Numbered from the stretch's first letter, positions 7,767 to 17,333 are shown. The stretch: 64,000 nt of DNA from Pelomonas sp. SE-A7 (GCF_030345705.1 NZ_JAUASW010000001.1:2232001-2296000); one strand, 5' to 3'. A program made the numbers and translations. Notes: generated by a model from the sequence alone, not told the origin.

Positions 7767-8128
7767 GCGGCCGCAGCCCGCGCGGCTTCACCTTGATCGA
7801 AGTGCTGGTGGCCCTGAGCATCGTGGCCGTCGCCCTGGCCGCCGGCATACGCGCAGCCGCCGCGCTGAGCGGCAATGCCGAGCGCCTGCTGGAGGTCAGC
7901 TCGGCCCAGTGGTGCGCCGAGAACCAGTTGACCGAGCTGAGGCTCTCGCGCCAGTTCCCCGGTGTCGGCGAGAGCAGCTTCGAATGCCAGCAACTGGGCC
8001 GCAATTACCGCGGCAGCCTGGTCATCCGGCCCACGCCGAATCCGAACTTCCGCCGCGTCGAGGCGCGCATGCTCAACGAGCAGGACCAGCCTTTGCTGAG
8101 CCTGGCGACCATCCTGGGGCGCTATTGA
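7763..8128 (+). CDS. gspI: type II secretion minor pseudopilin I
   Basis: A 121-residue minor pseudopilin with cleavage at SPRG|FTLIEVLVALSIVAVAL and Glu5. The family pattern AQWCAENQLTELRL is visible, and the size is typical. It overlaps gspH by four bases (ATGA). It nucleates the tip complex with GspJ and GspK in characterised systems. Confidence 0.95.
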   Translation: MSGRSPRGFTLIEVLVALSIVAVALAAGIRAAAALSGNAERLLEVSSAQWCAENQLTELRLSRQFPGVGESSFECQQLGRNYRGSLVIRPTPNPNFRRVEARMLNEQDQPLLSLATILGRY

Positions 8129-8790
8129 TGAGGATGAGCGCCCGTCGGCTGCACGGCTTCACCCTGATCGAGGTGTTGATCGCCCTGGTCATCATGGCCG
8201 TGATGGCCGGCATGGCCTGGCGAGGCCTGGATGCCGTGCTGCGCAGCCGCGAGATCAGCCAGGCCCACCTGGACCGCACGACCCGGCTGCAGACCGTTCT
8301 GGCCCAATGGGAGCAGGACCTGCGCCTTCTGCAGGACAGCCAGCTGGTGCCGGCCCTGGCCTTCGACGGCGCGTCGCTGCGGCTGACCCGCGCCACCGAG
8401 CAGGGCCTGCAGGTCGTCGTCTGGACCGTGCGCAACGGCGAGCTCGACCGCTGGGCCACACCGCCGGTGACGACGCAGGACGCTCTCACCCAGGCCTATG
8501 AGCGAAGCCTGCAGCCGCTGAGCCTGGCCGAGGGCTCGGTCCGCACGCTGCAGGGCCTGCAGGAATGGCAGGTCTATTTCTACCGCGGCAGCGCCTGGAG
8601 CCATGCCCAATCGAGTGACGACGTCCAACAACCAGCGGCGCCGGCCCAGCCTCCCAGCCAGCCGGCGCCCGGCGTGCCGCAGCGCAAAAAGCTGCCAAAC
8701 GGCGTTCGCATCGTCTTGAGCTTCCTGCCGGACAGCGGCTATGGCGGCCCGGTCACGCGCCAGCTGCAGCTGGGTCCGCAACAGCAATGA
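8128..8790 (+). CDS. gspJ: type II secretion minor pseudopilin J
   Basis: A 220-residue minor pseudopilin. Cleavage is at RLHG|FTLIEVLIALVIMAVMAGMAWRG, followed by QTVLAQWEQDLRLLQDS, a characteristic GspJ segment. A glutamine/proline-rich stretch (about 168-190) interrupts the globular domain. The start ATG shares its A with the stop codon of gspI (TGATG), so the two are coupled. Confidence 0.94.
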   Translation: MRMSARRLHGFTLIEVLIALVIMAVMAGMAWRGLDAVLRSREISQAHLDRTTRLQTVLAQWEQDLRLLQDSQLVPALAFDGASLRLTRATEQGLQVVVWTVRNGELDRWATPPVTTQDALTQAYERSLQPLSLAEGSVRTLQGLQEWQVYFYRGSAWSHAQSSDDVQQPAAPAQPPSQPAPGVPQRKKLPNGVRIVLSFLPDSGYGGPVTRQLQLGPQQQ

Positions 8791-9746
8791 GCAAGAACGA
8801 CCGCCGCCAGTCTGGCGCCGCCCTGCTGACGGCCATGATCATCGTCAGCCTGATCGCCACGCTGGCCGCGGCCATGGCCTGGCGCCAGTACCGGGCGCTG
8901 CGGGTCGAGGAGGCCGAGCGCGTACGCGCCCAGTCGGCCTGGATACTGCAAGGTGCGCTCGACTGGGCGCGGCTGATCCTGCGCGAAGACGCCCGCGCCA
9001 ACCAGCAGGGCGACGCTGTAGACCATCTCGGCGAGGTCTGGGCCGTGCCCCTGGCCGAGGCCCGGCTCTCGACCTTTCTGGCCGCCGAGCAGGACAGCAG
9101 CATCGATGCCGGGCCCGAGGCCTTTCTGTCCGGCAAGCTCAGCGACGCCCAGGCCCACTACAACCTGCGCAACCTGGTGGGCGGCGACCAGGTTCCACCC
9201 GCCGAGCTGAGGACGCTGGAACGGCTTTGCGAGCTGGCCGGTGCCGCGCCGGGCTCGGCCGTCCTGATCGCCCAGAGCCTGCGTGCCGCCAACTCTGCCA
9301 AGCCTGAGACCGCCACCTCCCCGGTGGCACCGCGCTCGCTGGACCAGCTGACCTGGCTGGAGCTGCCGCGAGACACGATCCAGCGGCTGCGGCCCTTCGT
9401 CGACCTGCTGCCGGTGCCTACGCCGGTCAATCTGAACACCGCGCCGCGCGAGGTCATCGCCTCGCTGTTCGACGGCATGGACCTGGCCAGCGCCGAGCGC
9501 CTGGTGCAGAGCCGGCAGATCCAGCCGCTGCGCTCGCTGGACGATGCCAAGAAGCTGCTGCCGGCGGCGGTCGTGGTCGCAGGTGACCGGGCCTCGGTGA
9601 ATTCCAGTTTCTTCAGCGTCAGCGGCCGGCTGCGCCTGGACGAGCGGGTGCTGGAAGAGCGCTCCCTGGTCCAGCGCAACGGGCTGGACATGGTGGTCTT
9701 GAGCCGCGAGCGGGTGAATCTGCTGCTGGAGCCGGTGCGGCCATGA
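8787..9746 (+). CDS. gspK: type II secretion minor pseudopilin K
   Basis: A 319-residue large minor pseudopilin capping the pseudopilus. The N-terminus QSG|AALLTAMIIVSLIATLAAAMAW shows the cleavage site with Thr rather than Glu at mature position 5, as expected for GspK. The helix-hairpin domains include VNLNTAPREVIASLFDGM and LRSLDDAKKLLP. It overlaps gspJ by four bases. Confidence 0.95.
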   Translation: MSKNDRRQSGAALLTAMIIVSLIATLAAAMAWRQYRALRVEEAERVRAQSAWILQGALDWARLILREDARANQQGDAVDHLGEVWAVPLAEARLSTFLAAEQDSSIDAGPEAFLSGKLSDAQAHYNLRNLVGGDQVPPAELRTLERLCELAGAAPGSAVLIAQSLRAANSAKPETATSPVAPRSLDQLTWLELPRDTIQRLRPFVDLLPVPTPVNLNTAPREVIASLFDGMDLASAERLVQSRQIQPLRSLDDAKKLLPAAVVVAGDRASVNSSFFSVSGRLRLDERVLEERSLVQRNGLDMVVLSRERVNLLLEPVRP

Positions 9747-9801
9747 CTCGGGGCTGGGCCCGAGTCGGCCACCTTCGTCCCCCTCCTAGAATGGGCGCCC
9801 C

Positions 9802-11046
9802 ATGCCGACCCTGATCCTGTTCCTGCCGCCCCGCGACCGCTTGCACGCCCAGGGTCGATCCAGTGCCGAAGCCTTGCCGCGCTCGGCCGGCGACTACGAC
9901 TACCTGCTGTGCGGCAACGGCCGCCAGGTGCTGGCTCAAGGCCGCGCCACCGTAGCCGATCTGCCGGCCGCCGAACAGCTGGTGCTGATGCTGGCGCCGG
10001 CCGACCTGTCCTGGCACAAGCTCAGGCTACCCAAGCTGAGCCCGGCCCGCTTGCGTCAAGCGCTGGCCGGCCTGCTGGAAGAAGAATTGCTGGACGACCC
10101 CGATGGCCTGCATTTCGCCCTCGCGCCATCGGCCCAGGGTGGAGAAGAGGCCTGGGTCGCCACTTGCGAGCACGGCTGGCTGTCTGGCCATCTGGCCCGA
10201 CTCGATGCGGCCCAGCGCTTCGTCGACCGGGTGGCCCCCCTGTGCTGGCCCACGACCACCGCGCAGGGCTATTTTGAACGCCGGGCCGACGAAGACCATG
10301 TGGAGCTGCAATGGAGCCATCCCGACGGCAGCAGCACGCTGAACCTACAGGGCTTTGGCCGCCAGGTGCTGGCCGCTGAAGCGACCGCAGGTGCCAGCTG
10401 GCGTGCGGCGGCGGACGCCGTCGAAGCGGGCGAGCGCTGGCTCGGCGCGCCTGTCGCGGTGCAGAGCCGCGCCGAACGCGCCCTGCAGGCGCTGGACGGC
10501 CCCTGGAATCTGCGCCAGTTCGACCTGGCGCCGCGAATGCGCGGCCTGCATGCGCTGCGCCAATGGCAGCGCGAGCTGATGCACAAGCGCTGGGCTCCGA
10601 CGCGCTGGGCCCTGGCCGGCCTGCTGGGTGTCCAGCTGCTGGGCATGAATGTCTGGGCCTGGCAGCAGAACCGCGAACTGGAGCGGCTGCGGACCTCGGT
10701 CGAAGGCGTGCTGCGCAGCGCGCATCCACAGGTCCGGGCCGTACTCGACGCGCCGTTGCAGATGCAGAGGGAAACCGAGCTGCTTCGCAGCCAGGCCGGC
10801 CGTACGGGCGACCAGGATCTGGAGCCCCTGCTGGCCGCAGCCGCCGCGGCCTGGCCCGCCGACCGGCCGCCGCTGGATGCGCTGAGCTTCGAGACCGGCA
10901 GGCTGAGCCTGTCGTCCCAGGGCTGGAGCGAAGCCCAGCTCGCCAATTTCCGACGCCAGCTGCAGAGCGAGGGCTGGCTGCTTGAACCGGCCGAAGGCCG
11001 CATGACCCTGCGCCGCGCCAAGCCCGGCGAGCAAGCGACGCGATGA
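9802..11046 (+). CDS. gspL: type II secretion inner-membrane protein L
   Basis: A 414-residue bitopic membrane protein. The cytoplasmic actin-like domain (about 1-265) recruits the ATPase GspE; one transmembrane helix (near 268-288, WALAGLLGVQLLGMNVWAW) leads to a periplasmic ferredoxin-like domain. The 55-base gap from gspK is the largest inside the cluster, but the start overlaps the end of nothing else and the operon continues. The last four bases overlap gspM. Confidence 0.93.
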   Translation: MPTLILFLPPRDRLHAQGRSSAEALPRSAGDYDYLLCGNGRQVLAQGRATVADLPAAEQLVLMLAPADLSWHKLRLPKLSPARLRQALAGLLEEELLDDPDGLHFALAPSAQGGEEAWVATCEHGWLSGHLARLDAAQRFVDRVAPLCWPTTTAQGYFERRADEDHVELQWSHPDGSSTLNLQGFGRQVLAAEATAGASWRAAADAVEAGERWLGAPVAVQSRAERALQALDGPWNLRQFDLAPRMRGLHALRQWQRELMHKRWAPTRWALAGLLGVQLLGMNVWAWQQNRELERLRTSVEGVLRSAHPQVRAVLDAPLQMQRETELLRSQAGRTGDQDLEPLLAAAAAAWPADRPPLDALSFETGRLSLSSQGWSEAQLANFRRQLQSEGWLLEPAEGRMTLRRAKPGEQATR

Positions 11047-11582
11047 ATTCTTCCGCCTCTTCTTCCATGGGCAAGGCCACACTGTCCCAGCGCTTGCAAA
11101 CCCAGCTCGCGCCGCTACGCGGCCAATGGCAACAGGCGGCACCGCGCGAGCGGCTGCTGGTGCAAGTCGGCCTCTCGGCCCTGGCCCTGCTGCTGGTCTG
11201 GCTGGTGCTGCTGATGCCGGCCTTGCGCACGCTGAAGCAAGCTCCGGCCAAGCGCGCGGATCTTGAGACCCAGCTGCAGCAGATGCAGGCCCTGGCCCTG
11301 GAAGCCCGCGAGCTGCGCAGCCAGCCGCCGGTGCCGGCCGCCGTGGCCCAGGCCGCCCTGCAAGCCGCCAGCGAACGACTGGGCAGCAATGCTCGGCTGG
11401 TGGTCAGCGGCGAACGAGCCACGCTCAACCTCAATGGCATCTCGCCCGAGGCCCTGCAGGCCTGGCTGGCCGAAGTACGCAGCGCGGCCCGCGCCCGCCC
11501 GGTCGAAGCCCAATTGCAACGAGGCCCGCAAGGCTTCAACGGCAGCATCGTGCTGAGCATCGCCAACGGGGTGGGGTCATGA
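11043..11582 (+). CDS. gspM: type II secretion inner-membrane protein M
   Basis: A 179-residue partner of GspL. It has a short cytoplasmic N-terminus, one transmembrane helix (about 42-63, LVQVGLSALALLLVWLVLLMPAL) and a periplasmic domain with a coiled-coil start (LETQLQQMQALALEARELR). It overlaps gspL and gspN by four bases each. Confidence 0.93.
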   Translation: MNSSASSSMGKATLSQRLQTQLAPLRGQWQQAAPRERLLVQVGLSALALLLVWLVLLMPALRTLKQAPAKRADLETQLQQMQALALEARELRSQPPVPAAVAQAALQAASERLGSNARLVVSGERATLNLNGISPEALQAWLAEVRSAARARPVEAQLQRGPQGFNGSIVLSIANGVGS

Positions 11583-12394
11583 GTGCTTCGCTCGCTCCGG
11601 AACAGCGCTCGTCGCGCCGCTGGGCCATCGCGGGCGGCCTGGTCGGCCTGCTGCTGGCCGTGCTGCTGTTCGCGCCGGCCAGCTGGCTGGCGCATGGGCT
11701 GGCCGACGCCAGCAACGGCCATCTGCTGCTGACTGAGACGCGCGGCAGTGTCTGGTCCGGCTCCGGCGTGCTGGTGCTGACCGGTGGTGAAGGCAGCCGC
11801 GACGCCAGCGCCCTGCCGGGTCGCCTCGAATGGACGCTGCGCCCCCAGGGCCTGGGCCTGGTCCTGCGGCTGCGCCAGGCCTGCTGCACCAATGGCGAGC
11901 TGAACCTGCTGGTCCAGCCTGGCGCGAACCGCCTGGCGATCAGCCTTCCCCATCAAGTCCCGGGCGACTGGCTGGCCCGCCTGCCCGCCGCCTGGCTGGG
12001 CGGCCTGGGCACGCCCTGGAACACCTTGCAGCTGAACGGCTCGGTGCGCCTCAGTGCCCAGGACTTCCGGCTCGAACGCGTTGGTGGTCGCTGGACCCAG
12101 ACCGGCCGCCTGGACCTGGACCTGGTCAACCTGGGCTCGCGCCTCTCGACGCTGGCCCCGCTTGGCAGCTACCGATTGAGCCTGGTCGGCGGCCAGGCCG
12201 CCGGCCAATCGCTCTTGCAACTGAGCACGCTGGACGGTGCCCTGCTGCTGAACGGCCAGGGCAGCCTGGGAGGCGGCAAGGCCCGTTTCCTCGGCGACGC
12301 CACGGCCGCGCCCGGCCGCGAGGCCGCGCTGAACAATCTCCTGAACATCATCGGCCGGCGCGAAGGCGCGCGTTCCGTCATTTCGATCGGATGA
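11579..12394 (+). CDS. gspN: type II secretion protein N
   Basis: A 271-residue membrane-anchored protein of the GspN family, present in only some type II systems. One N-terminal transmembrane helix (about 17-39) precedes a beta-rich periplasmic domain with TRGSVWSGSGVLVL and WTLRPQGLGLVLRL motifs. It overlaps gspM by four bases and gspD by four bases, so all three are coupled. Its role in secretion is not well settled for the family. Confidence 0.9.
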   Translation: MSASLAPEQRSSRRWAIAGGLVGLLLAVLLFAPASWLAHGLADASNGHLLLTETRGSVWSGSGVLVLTGGEGSRDASALPGRLEWTLRPQGLGLVLRLRQACCTNGELNLLVQPGANRLAISLPHQVPGDWLARLPAAWLGGLGTPWNTLQLNGSVRLSAQDFRLERVGGRWTQTGRLDLDLVNLGSRLSTLAPLGSYRLSLVGGQAAGQSLLQLSTLDGALLLNGQGSLGGGKARFLGDATAAPGREAALNNLLNIIGRREGARSVISIG

Positions 12395-14634
12395 GCATGA
12401 AACTCTCCCGCCCCACCCAGCTGTCGTCCGCCCTGCTGGCTGCCTTGCTGGCTCCTCCCGTTGTGGCCCAGCCGCTGGCCACCACGATCGCCGCACAGCA
12501 TCAACAGCAGCAGCAGCAAGCCAAGCCCGCCCCCATGGCGGCGGCTTCTGCACCGGCCGCGCCCAAGAAGGGCCCGGCGGTCAAGTCGGCCACACCGGTG
12601 ACGCTGAATTTCGTCAATGCCGACATCGAGGCCGTGACCCGTGCCATCGGCGTGATGATGGACCGCCAGTTCGTCATCGACCCGCGGGTCAAGGGCGTGA
12701 TCACGGTCTACAGCGAACAGCCGTTGCCGGTGGCCTCGGCCTACCTGAACTACCTGGCGGCCCTGCGCGGCCTGGGCTTCACCGTCGTGGAAAGCGGCGG
12801 GCTCTACAAGCTGGTGCCCGAGGCCGATGCCAAGCTGCAGACCGGCACGGTGACTGTCGGCGACAGCAAGCAGCGCGGCGACCAGGTCATCACCCAGGTG
12901 TTCAAGCTGCAGCACGAGAACGCCAACAACCTGCTGGCCGTGCTGCGGCCGTTGATCAGTGCCAACAACATGATCAACGCGAATCCTGGCAACAACAGCC
13001 TCTTGATCACCGACTATGCGGAGAACCTGCAGCGCATGGCCAAGATCATCGCGGCCATGGACACCGCCAGCACCACCGACATCGAGGTCGTGCCGCTCAA
13101 GCATGCCGTGGCCTCGGACATCGCCGCCCTGGTGCAGAAGCTGGGCGAAGGCGGTGGCGGTGCCACCGGCGGCGCGGTACCGGCAGCCGGCGGCGGCGCG
13201 CTGAACGTGCTGGCCGATCCGCGCAGCAATTCGCTGATCCTGCGAGCCAGCAGCGCGGCCCGCCTGGTGCTGGCCAAGGCCATGATCGAGAAGCTGGACA
13301 TCCCGGGCGACCCGAACGGCAACATCCACGTCGTCTACCTGAAGAACGCCGACGCGACGCGCCTGGCCACCGTGCTGCGCGCCGCCTTCACCGGCCAGGC
13401 CGGCAGCGGCGGCAACAGCGGCAGCAGCGGGCCTAGCAGCCTGAGCGGCCAGCAGTCGCCCAGTGGCAGCCAGCAGCTGGGCAGCTCGTCCACCAGCTCC
13501 AGCAGCGGCGCCAACAGCCCGGCCGCCACCAACCCGGTCTCGCCCTCGGCCCAGCCGTCCACCGGCGGTTTCGTGCAGGCCGACCCGGCCACCAACTCGC
13601 TGATCATCACGGCGCCGGACGCCATGTACCGGCAGATCCGCAACGTGATCGACCAGCTCGACACGCGCCGCGCCCAGGTCTACGTGGAGTCGATGATCGT
13701 CAAGGTGGACGCCACCAAGGCCGCCCAGTTCGGCGTGCAGTGGCAGAACCTGTTCGGCAACAAGGGCGACTCGACCATCACAGGCGCCGGCACCAATTTC
13801 GGCAGCGGCGCCGGCAACATCCTCAACCTGTCGGGCGCCGCCGCCAACGGCCGCACGGGCGCTGCTTCGCTGCTGGCCTCCGGCAGCGCCGTGCCCACTG
13901 GCCTGAACATCGGCGTGCTCAAGCAGATCGGCAACTTCTACACGCTGGGCGCCATCGCCAACTTCCTCGAGGCCCAGGCCGGGGCCAATGTGCTGTCCAC
14001 GCCCAACCTGGTGGCGCTGGACAACGAGGAGGCCAAGATCGTGATCGGCCAGAAGGTGGCCTTCACCACCGGCTCCTTCACCAACACCGGCACCGGCACC
14101 GGCGCGGTCAGCCCCTTCCAGACCTTCAACCGCGAGGACGTGGGCCTGACGCTGCGCATCCGCAGCCAGATTGGCGAAGGCGGCACGATTCGCATGCAGG
14201 TGTTCCAGGAGAACTCCAGCGTGGTGCCGGGCGCAAGCACGGCCGGCGGCCCGACCACCGACCGCAGCGCCATCGAGACCACGGTGGTCGTGGATGACGG
14301 CCAGATCCTGGTGCTGGGCGGCCTGCTCAAGGATGAATACACCGACGGTGCCGACGAGGTGCCGGGCCTGGCCAAGATTCCGCTGATCGGCAATCTGTTC
14401 AAGAGCGAGAACCGCAAGCGCGTGAAGACCAATCTGATGGTCTTCCTGCGGCCGGTGGTGCTGCGCGACCAGCAGAGCGCCAACCAGATCACGCTGGACC
14501 GCTACGACGTGATCCGCGCCAAGCAGCAGGGCGTGCAGCCCGAGTCCAAGCCGCTGCTCCCGGACACCGGCGCGCCGCTGTTGCCTGCCACGCCGCCATC
14601 GGCGCCGGCCTCGGCTCCGGTCAAGAACCCCTGA
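12391..14634 (+). CDS. gspD: type II secretion outer-membrane secretin
   Basis: A 747-residue secretin forming the outer-membrane channel. In order: a signal peptide (about 1-29), a Gln-rich linker, N0 (about 65-145), N1-N3 domains, and the secretin core (about 440-705) with VYVESMIVKVDATKAAQFGVQW and the C-terminal VLGGLLKDEYTDGADEVPGLAKIPLIGNLF. A low-complexity Ser/Gly/Gln segment (about 335-392) splits the last N-domain. The start ATGAGC at 12391 overlaps the gspN stop; a second ATG six bases on is equally able to start. No GspS pilotin is visible here. Confidence 0.96.
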   Translation: MSMKLSRPTQLSSALLAALLAPPVVAQPLATTIAAQHQQQQQQAKPAPMAAASAPAAPKKGPAVKSATPVTLNFVNADIEAVTRAIGVMMDRQFVIDPRVKGVITVYSEQPLPVASAYLNYLAALRGLGFTVVESGGLYKLVPEADAKLQTGTVTVGDSKQRGDQVITQVFKLQHENANNLLAVLRPLISANNMINANPGNNSLLITDYAENLQRMAKIIAAMDTASTTDIEVVPLKHAVASDIAALVQKLGEGGGGATGGAVPAAGGGALNVLADPRSNSLILRASSAARLVLAKAMIEKLDIPGDPNGNIHVVYLKNADATRLATVLRAAFTGQAGSGGNSGSSGPSSLSGQQSPSGSQQLGSSSTSSSSGANSPAATNPVSPSAQPSTGGFVQADPATNSLIITAPDAMYRQIRNVIDQLDTRRAQVYVESMIVKVDATKAAQFGVQWQNLFGNKGDSTITGAGTNFGSGAGNILNLSGAAANGRTGAASLLASGSAVPTGLNIGVLKQIGNFYTLGAIANFLEAQAGANVLSTPNLVALDNEEAKIVIGQKVAFTTGSFTNTGTGTGAVSPFQTFNREDVGLTLRIRSQIGEGGTIRMQVFQENSSVVPGASTAGGPTTDRSAIETTVVVDDGQILVLGGLLKDEYTDGADEVPGLAKIPLIGNLFKSENRKRVKTNLMVFLRPVVLRDQQSANQITLDRYDVIRAKQQGVQPESKPLLPDTGAPLLPATPPSAPASAPVKNP

Positions 14635-14645
14635 GGCAGCAAGCC

Positions 14646-16067
14646 ATGGCCGGTCGACATCCCCTGCCCTATGCCTATGCCAAGGCCAAGACGGTGCTGC
14701 TCGAGGACCTGGGCTCCGAGCTGGTGCTTTGGGCCTCGCCAGCGCTGCAGCTGAGCACGCTGTCGGAGATCCAGCGCCTGTACGCAGTGGACCGCTGCGA
14801 ACAGCAGGATGCCGCAGCCCTGGCCGAGCGCATCAACACCGCCTATGCCGGCAGCGAGTCCAGCGCGGCGGCCGTGGTCGGCGAAGTCGAGAGCGCCGTG
14901 GACCTGAGCCGCATGATGCAGGACCTGCCAGCGGTGGAAGACCTGCTGGAAGCGGCCAACGACGCGCCCATCATCCGCATGCTCAATGCGCTGCTGACCC
15001 AGGCCGCCAAGGACGGGGCCAGCGACATCCACATCGAGCCCTATGAGCGGGCCAGCTCGGTGCGCTTCCGCGTCGACGGCAGCCTGCGCGAGGTGGTGCA
15101 GCCCAACCGCGGCCTGCATGCGGCGCTGATCTCGCGCCTGAAGATCATGGCCGAGCTGGACATCGCGGAGAAGCGATTGCCGCAGGACGGCCGCATCTCG
15201 CTGCGCATTGGCGGCCGCGCCATCGACGTGCGCGTCTCCACCCTGCCCTCGGCGCACGGCGAGCGCGCCGTGCTGCGCCTGCTGGACAAGAGCGAATCCA
15301 AGTTCACGCTGGAAGGTCTGGGCATGGACGGCCATGTGCTGTCCGAGTTCAAGCGCCTGTGCCAGCAGCCGCATGGCATCGTGCTGGTCACCGGCCCCAC
15401 CGGCAGCGGCAAGACCACGACGCTGTATGCGGCGCTGCAGACCCTGGACACCTCCACGACCAATGTGCTGACGGTCGAGGACCCGATCGAATACGAGCTG
15501 CCCGGCATAGGCCAGACCCAGGTCAACGGCAAGATCGACCTGACGTTTGCCAAGGCCTTGCGCGCCATCCTGCGCCAGGACCCGGACGTGATCATGATCG
15601 GCGAAATCCGCGATTTCGAGACCGCGCAGATCGCGATCCAGGCCTCGCTGACCGGCCACCTGGTGTTGGCCACGCTGCACACCAACGACGCGCCCAGCGC
15701 CGTGACCCGTCTGACCGACATGGGCGTCGAGCCCTTCCTGCTCAGCTCCAGCCTGCTGGGCGTGCTGGCCCAGCGTCTGGTGCGCAAGCTGTGCCCGAGC
15801 TGCCGCCGCCAGGATGGCGAGGGTCGCTGGCACCCGGTCGGCTGCAGCACCTGCAGCATGACCGGCTACAAGGGCCGCACCGGCGTCTACGAGCTGATGG
15901 TGGCCGACGAGCAGGTCCGCTCGCTGATACACAACCGTGCCGCCGAGGCCGAGCTGGCCGATGCAGCACGCCATGCCGGCCTGCGCTCCATGCGCGAGGA
16001 CGGTGAACGACTGGTGCTTGACGGCACGACGTCGCTCGAGGAAGTGCTGCGCGTGACCCGCGACTGA
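14646..16067 (+). CDS. gspE: type II secretion ATPase E
   Basis: A 473-residue cytoplasmic hexameric ATPase that drives pseudopilus assembly. Walker A is GPTGSGKTTT (250-259), the Asp box is TVEDPIEY, Walker B is DPDVIMIGEIRD (near 312-323) and the His box is LATLHTNDAPSAV. The C-terminal zinc site keeps two pairs of cysteines (CPSC and CSTC), separated by a shortened loop. It starts 11 bases after gspD. Confidence 0.96.
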   Translation: MAGRHPLPYAYAKAKTVLLEDLGSELVLWASPALQLSTLSEIQRLYAVDRCEQQDAAALAERINTAYAGSESSAAAVVGEVESAVDLSRMMQDLPAVEDLLEAANDAPIIRMLNALLTQAAKDGASDIHIEPYERASSVRFRVDGSLREVVQPNRGLHAALISRLKIMAELDIAEKRLPQDGRISLRIGGRAIDVRVSTLPSAHGERAVLRLLDKSESKFTLEGLGMDGHVLSEFKRLCQQPHGIVLVTGPTGSGKTTTLYAALQTLDTSTTNVLTVEDPIEYELPGIGQTQVNGKIDLTFAKALRAILRQDPDVIMIGEIRDFETAQIAIQASLTGHLVLATLHTNDAPSAVTRLTDMGVEPFLLSSSLLGVLAQRLVRKLCPSCRRQDGEGRWHPVGCSTCSMTGYKGRTGVYELMVADEQVRSLIHNRAAEAELADAARHAGLRSMREDGERLVLDGTTSLEEVLRVTRD

Positions 16068-16072
16068 AGCCG

Positions 16073-17290
16073 ATGCCCGCCTTCAAGTACGAAGCCCTCA
16101 CCGAAGCCGGGCGCCCGGCCAACGGCCTGGTCGAGGCCGACTCGCCGCGCGCCGCTCGTTCGCAGTTGCGCGGCATGGGCCTGGTGCCGCTGCAGGTGCA
16201 GGCGGTGCAGCAGCAGGCCGAAGGCGCGGCCGGCAGCCGCTGGGCACGTCGGGTCTTCAAGCCCTCGACGCTGGCGATCTGGACCCGTCAGCTGGCCGGC
16301 CTGGTCGGCTCGGGCCTGACGATAGAACGCGCCCTCACCGCGCTGGCCGACGAGGCCGAGGACCCGCGCCAGGCCGAGCTGCTGGCCCAATTGCGGGCCG
16401 AGGTCAACGCCGGCTCGGCGTTTGCACGAGCGCTGGCCACGGCGCCGCGCGAATTCAACGACGTCTACCGCGCCGTGGTCGCCGCCGGCGAGCAGAGCGG
16501 CGCGCTGGGCCAGGTGCTGGAGCGGCTGGCCGACGACCTGGAGCAGCGCCAGGAGCTGCGCTCCAAGCTGCTGGGCGCCATCGCCTATCCGGCCATCGTC
16601 AGCTTCTTCGCCGTCATCATCATCACCTTCCTGGTGACCTATGTGGTGCCGCAAGTGGCCGGCGTGTTCGCGCAGAGCAAGAAGGCCTTGCCCATGCTGA
16701 CCCAGGTCATGCTGGGCCTCTCGTCCTTCGTGCGCAACTGGGGATGGCTGGTGGTGCTGCTCCTGATAGCCGGCGGCCTTGCGCTGGCCATCGCGCTGCG
16801 GCGGCCGGCCTTCAGGCGCCGCTTCGATGCCGGACTCTTGCGTGCGCCGCTGATTGGCCGTCTGGCCCGCGGCTACAACGGCGCCCGCTTCGCCGCCACG
16901 CTGGCCATGCTGGCCGGCGCCGGCGTGCCCATCCTCAAGGCTTTGCAGGCGGCGGCCGAGACGCTCTCGAATGCCGCCATGCGGGCCGACGCGATGGAGA
17001 CCCTGGTCCAGGTGCGCGAAGGCGCGCCGCTGGGCTCGGCCCTCGCTGGCAAGAAGCGCTTCCCCGGCCTGCTGGCCATGTTCGCCCGCCTCGGCGAGCA
17101 GACCGGCTCCCTGCCCCAGATGCTGGACCGGGCCGCGCGCCAGCTGTCCATCGAGGTGCAGCGCCGTGCCATGGCCCTGGCCACCATGCTGGAGCCGCTG
17201 CTGATCGTCGGCATGGGTGCGGTGGTGATGCTGATCGTGCTGTCGGTGCTGCTGCCCATCATCGAGATGAATGCGATGGCGGGGCGCTGA
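16073..17290 (+). CDS. gspF: type II secretion platform protein F
   Basis: A 405-residue polytopic inner-membrane protein with two cytoplasmic GspF repeats (about 70-195 and 270-395) and three transmembrane helices, one after each repeat and one between. It couples the GspE motor to pseudopilin extraction. It starts five bases after gspE and ends the cluster; the stop codon is immediately followed by the operator of the toxin-antitoxin pair. Confidence 0.95.
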   Translation: MPAFKYEALTEAGRPANGLVEADSPRAARSQLRGMGLVPLQVQAVQQQAEGAAGSRWARRVFKPSTLAIWTRQLAGLVGSGLTIERALTALADEAEDPRQAELLAQLRAEVNAGSAFARALATAPREFNDVYRAVVAAGEQSGALGQVLERLADDLEQRQELRSKLLGAIAYPAIVSFFAVIIITFLVTYVVPQVAGVFAQSKKALPMLTQVMLGLSSFVRNWGWLVVLLLIAGGLALAIALRRPAFRRRFDAGLLRAPLIGRLARGYNGARFAATLAMLAGAGVPILKALQAAAETLSNAAMRADAMETLVQVREGAPLGSALAGKKRFPGLLAMFARLGEQTGSLPQMLDRAARQLSIEVQRRAMALATMLEPLLIVGMGAVVMLIVLSVLLPIIEMNAMAGR

Positions 17291-17291
17291 C

Positions 17292-17309
17292 GTAGCACAC
17301 GAGTGCTAC
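17292..17309. promoter_or_regulatory. palindromic operator of the ParD/ParE-like pair
   Basis: GTAGCACACGAGTGCTAC is a perfect inverted repeat with 7-bp arms and a 4-bp centre, 25 bases before the antitoxin start. Its right arm overlaps a possible -10 TACATT (17307-17312). Ribbon-helix-helix antitoxins bind such dyads and repress their own operon, so autoregulation is inferred. Confidence 0.7.
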
Positions 17310-17333
17310 ATTGGCAGCAATCACGGAGCTGCC

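Noticed and set aside
8787..9746. Loss of the Glu5 residue in GspK as a defect
   Set aside because: Thr or another residue at mature position 5 is usual for GspK and does not indicate damage.
10022..12553. An 843-codon antisense frame across gspL-gspN
   Set aside because: It is the complement of three well-supported overlapping genes and has no recognisable protein features.
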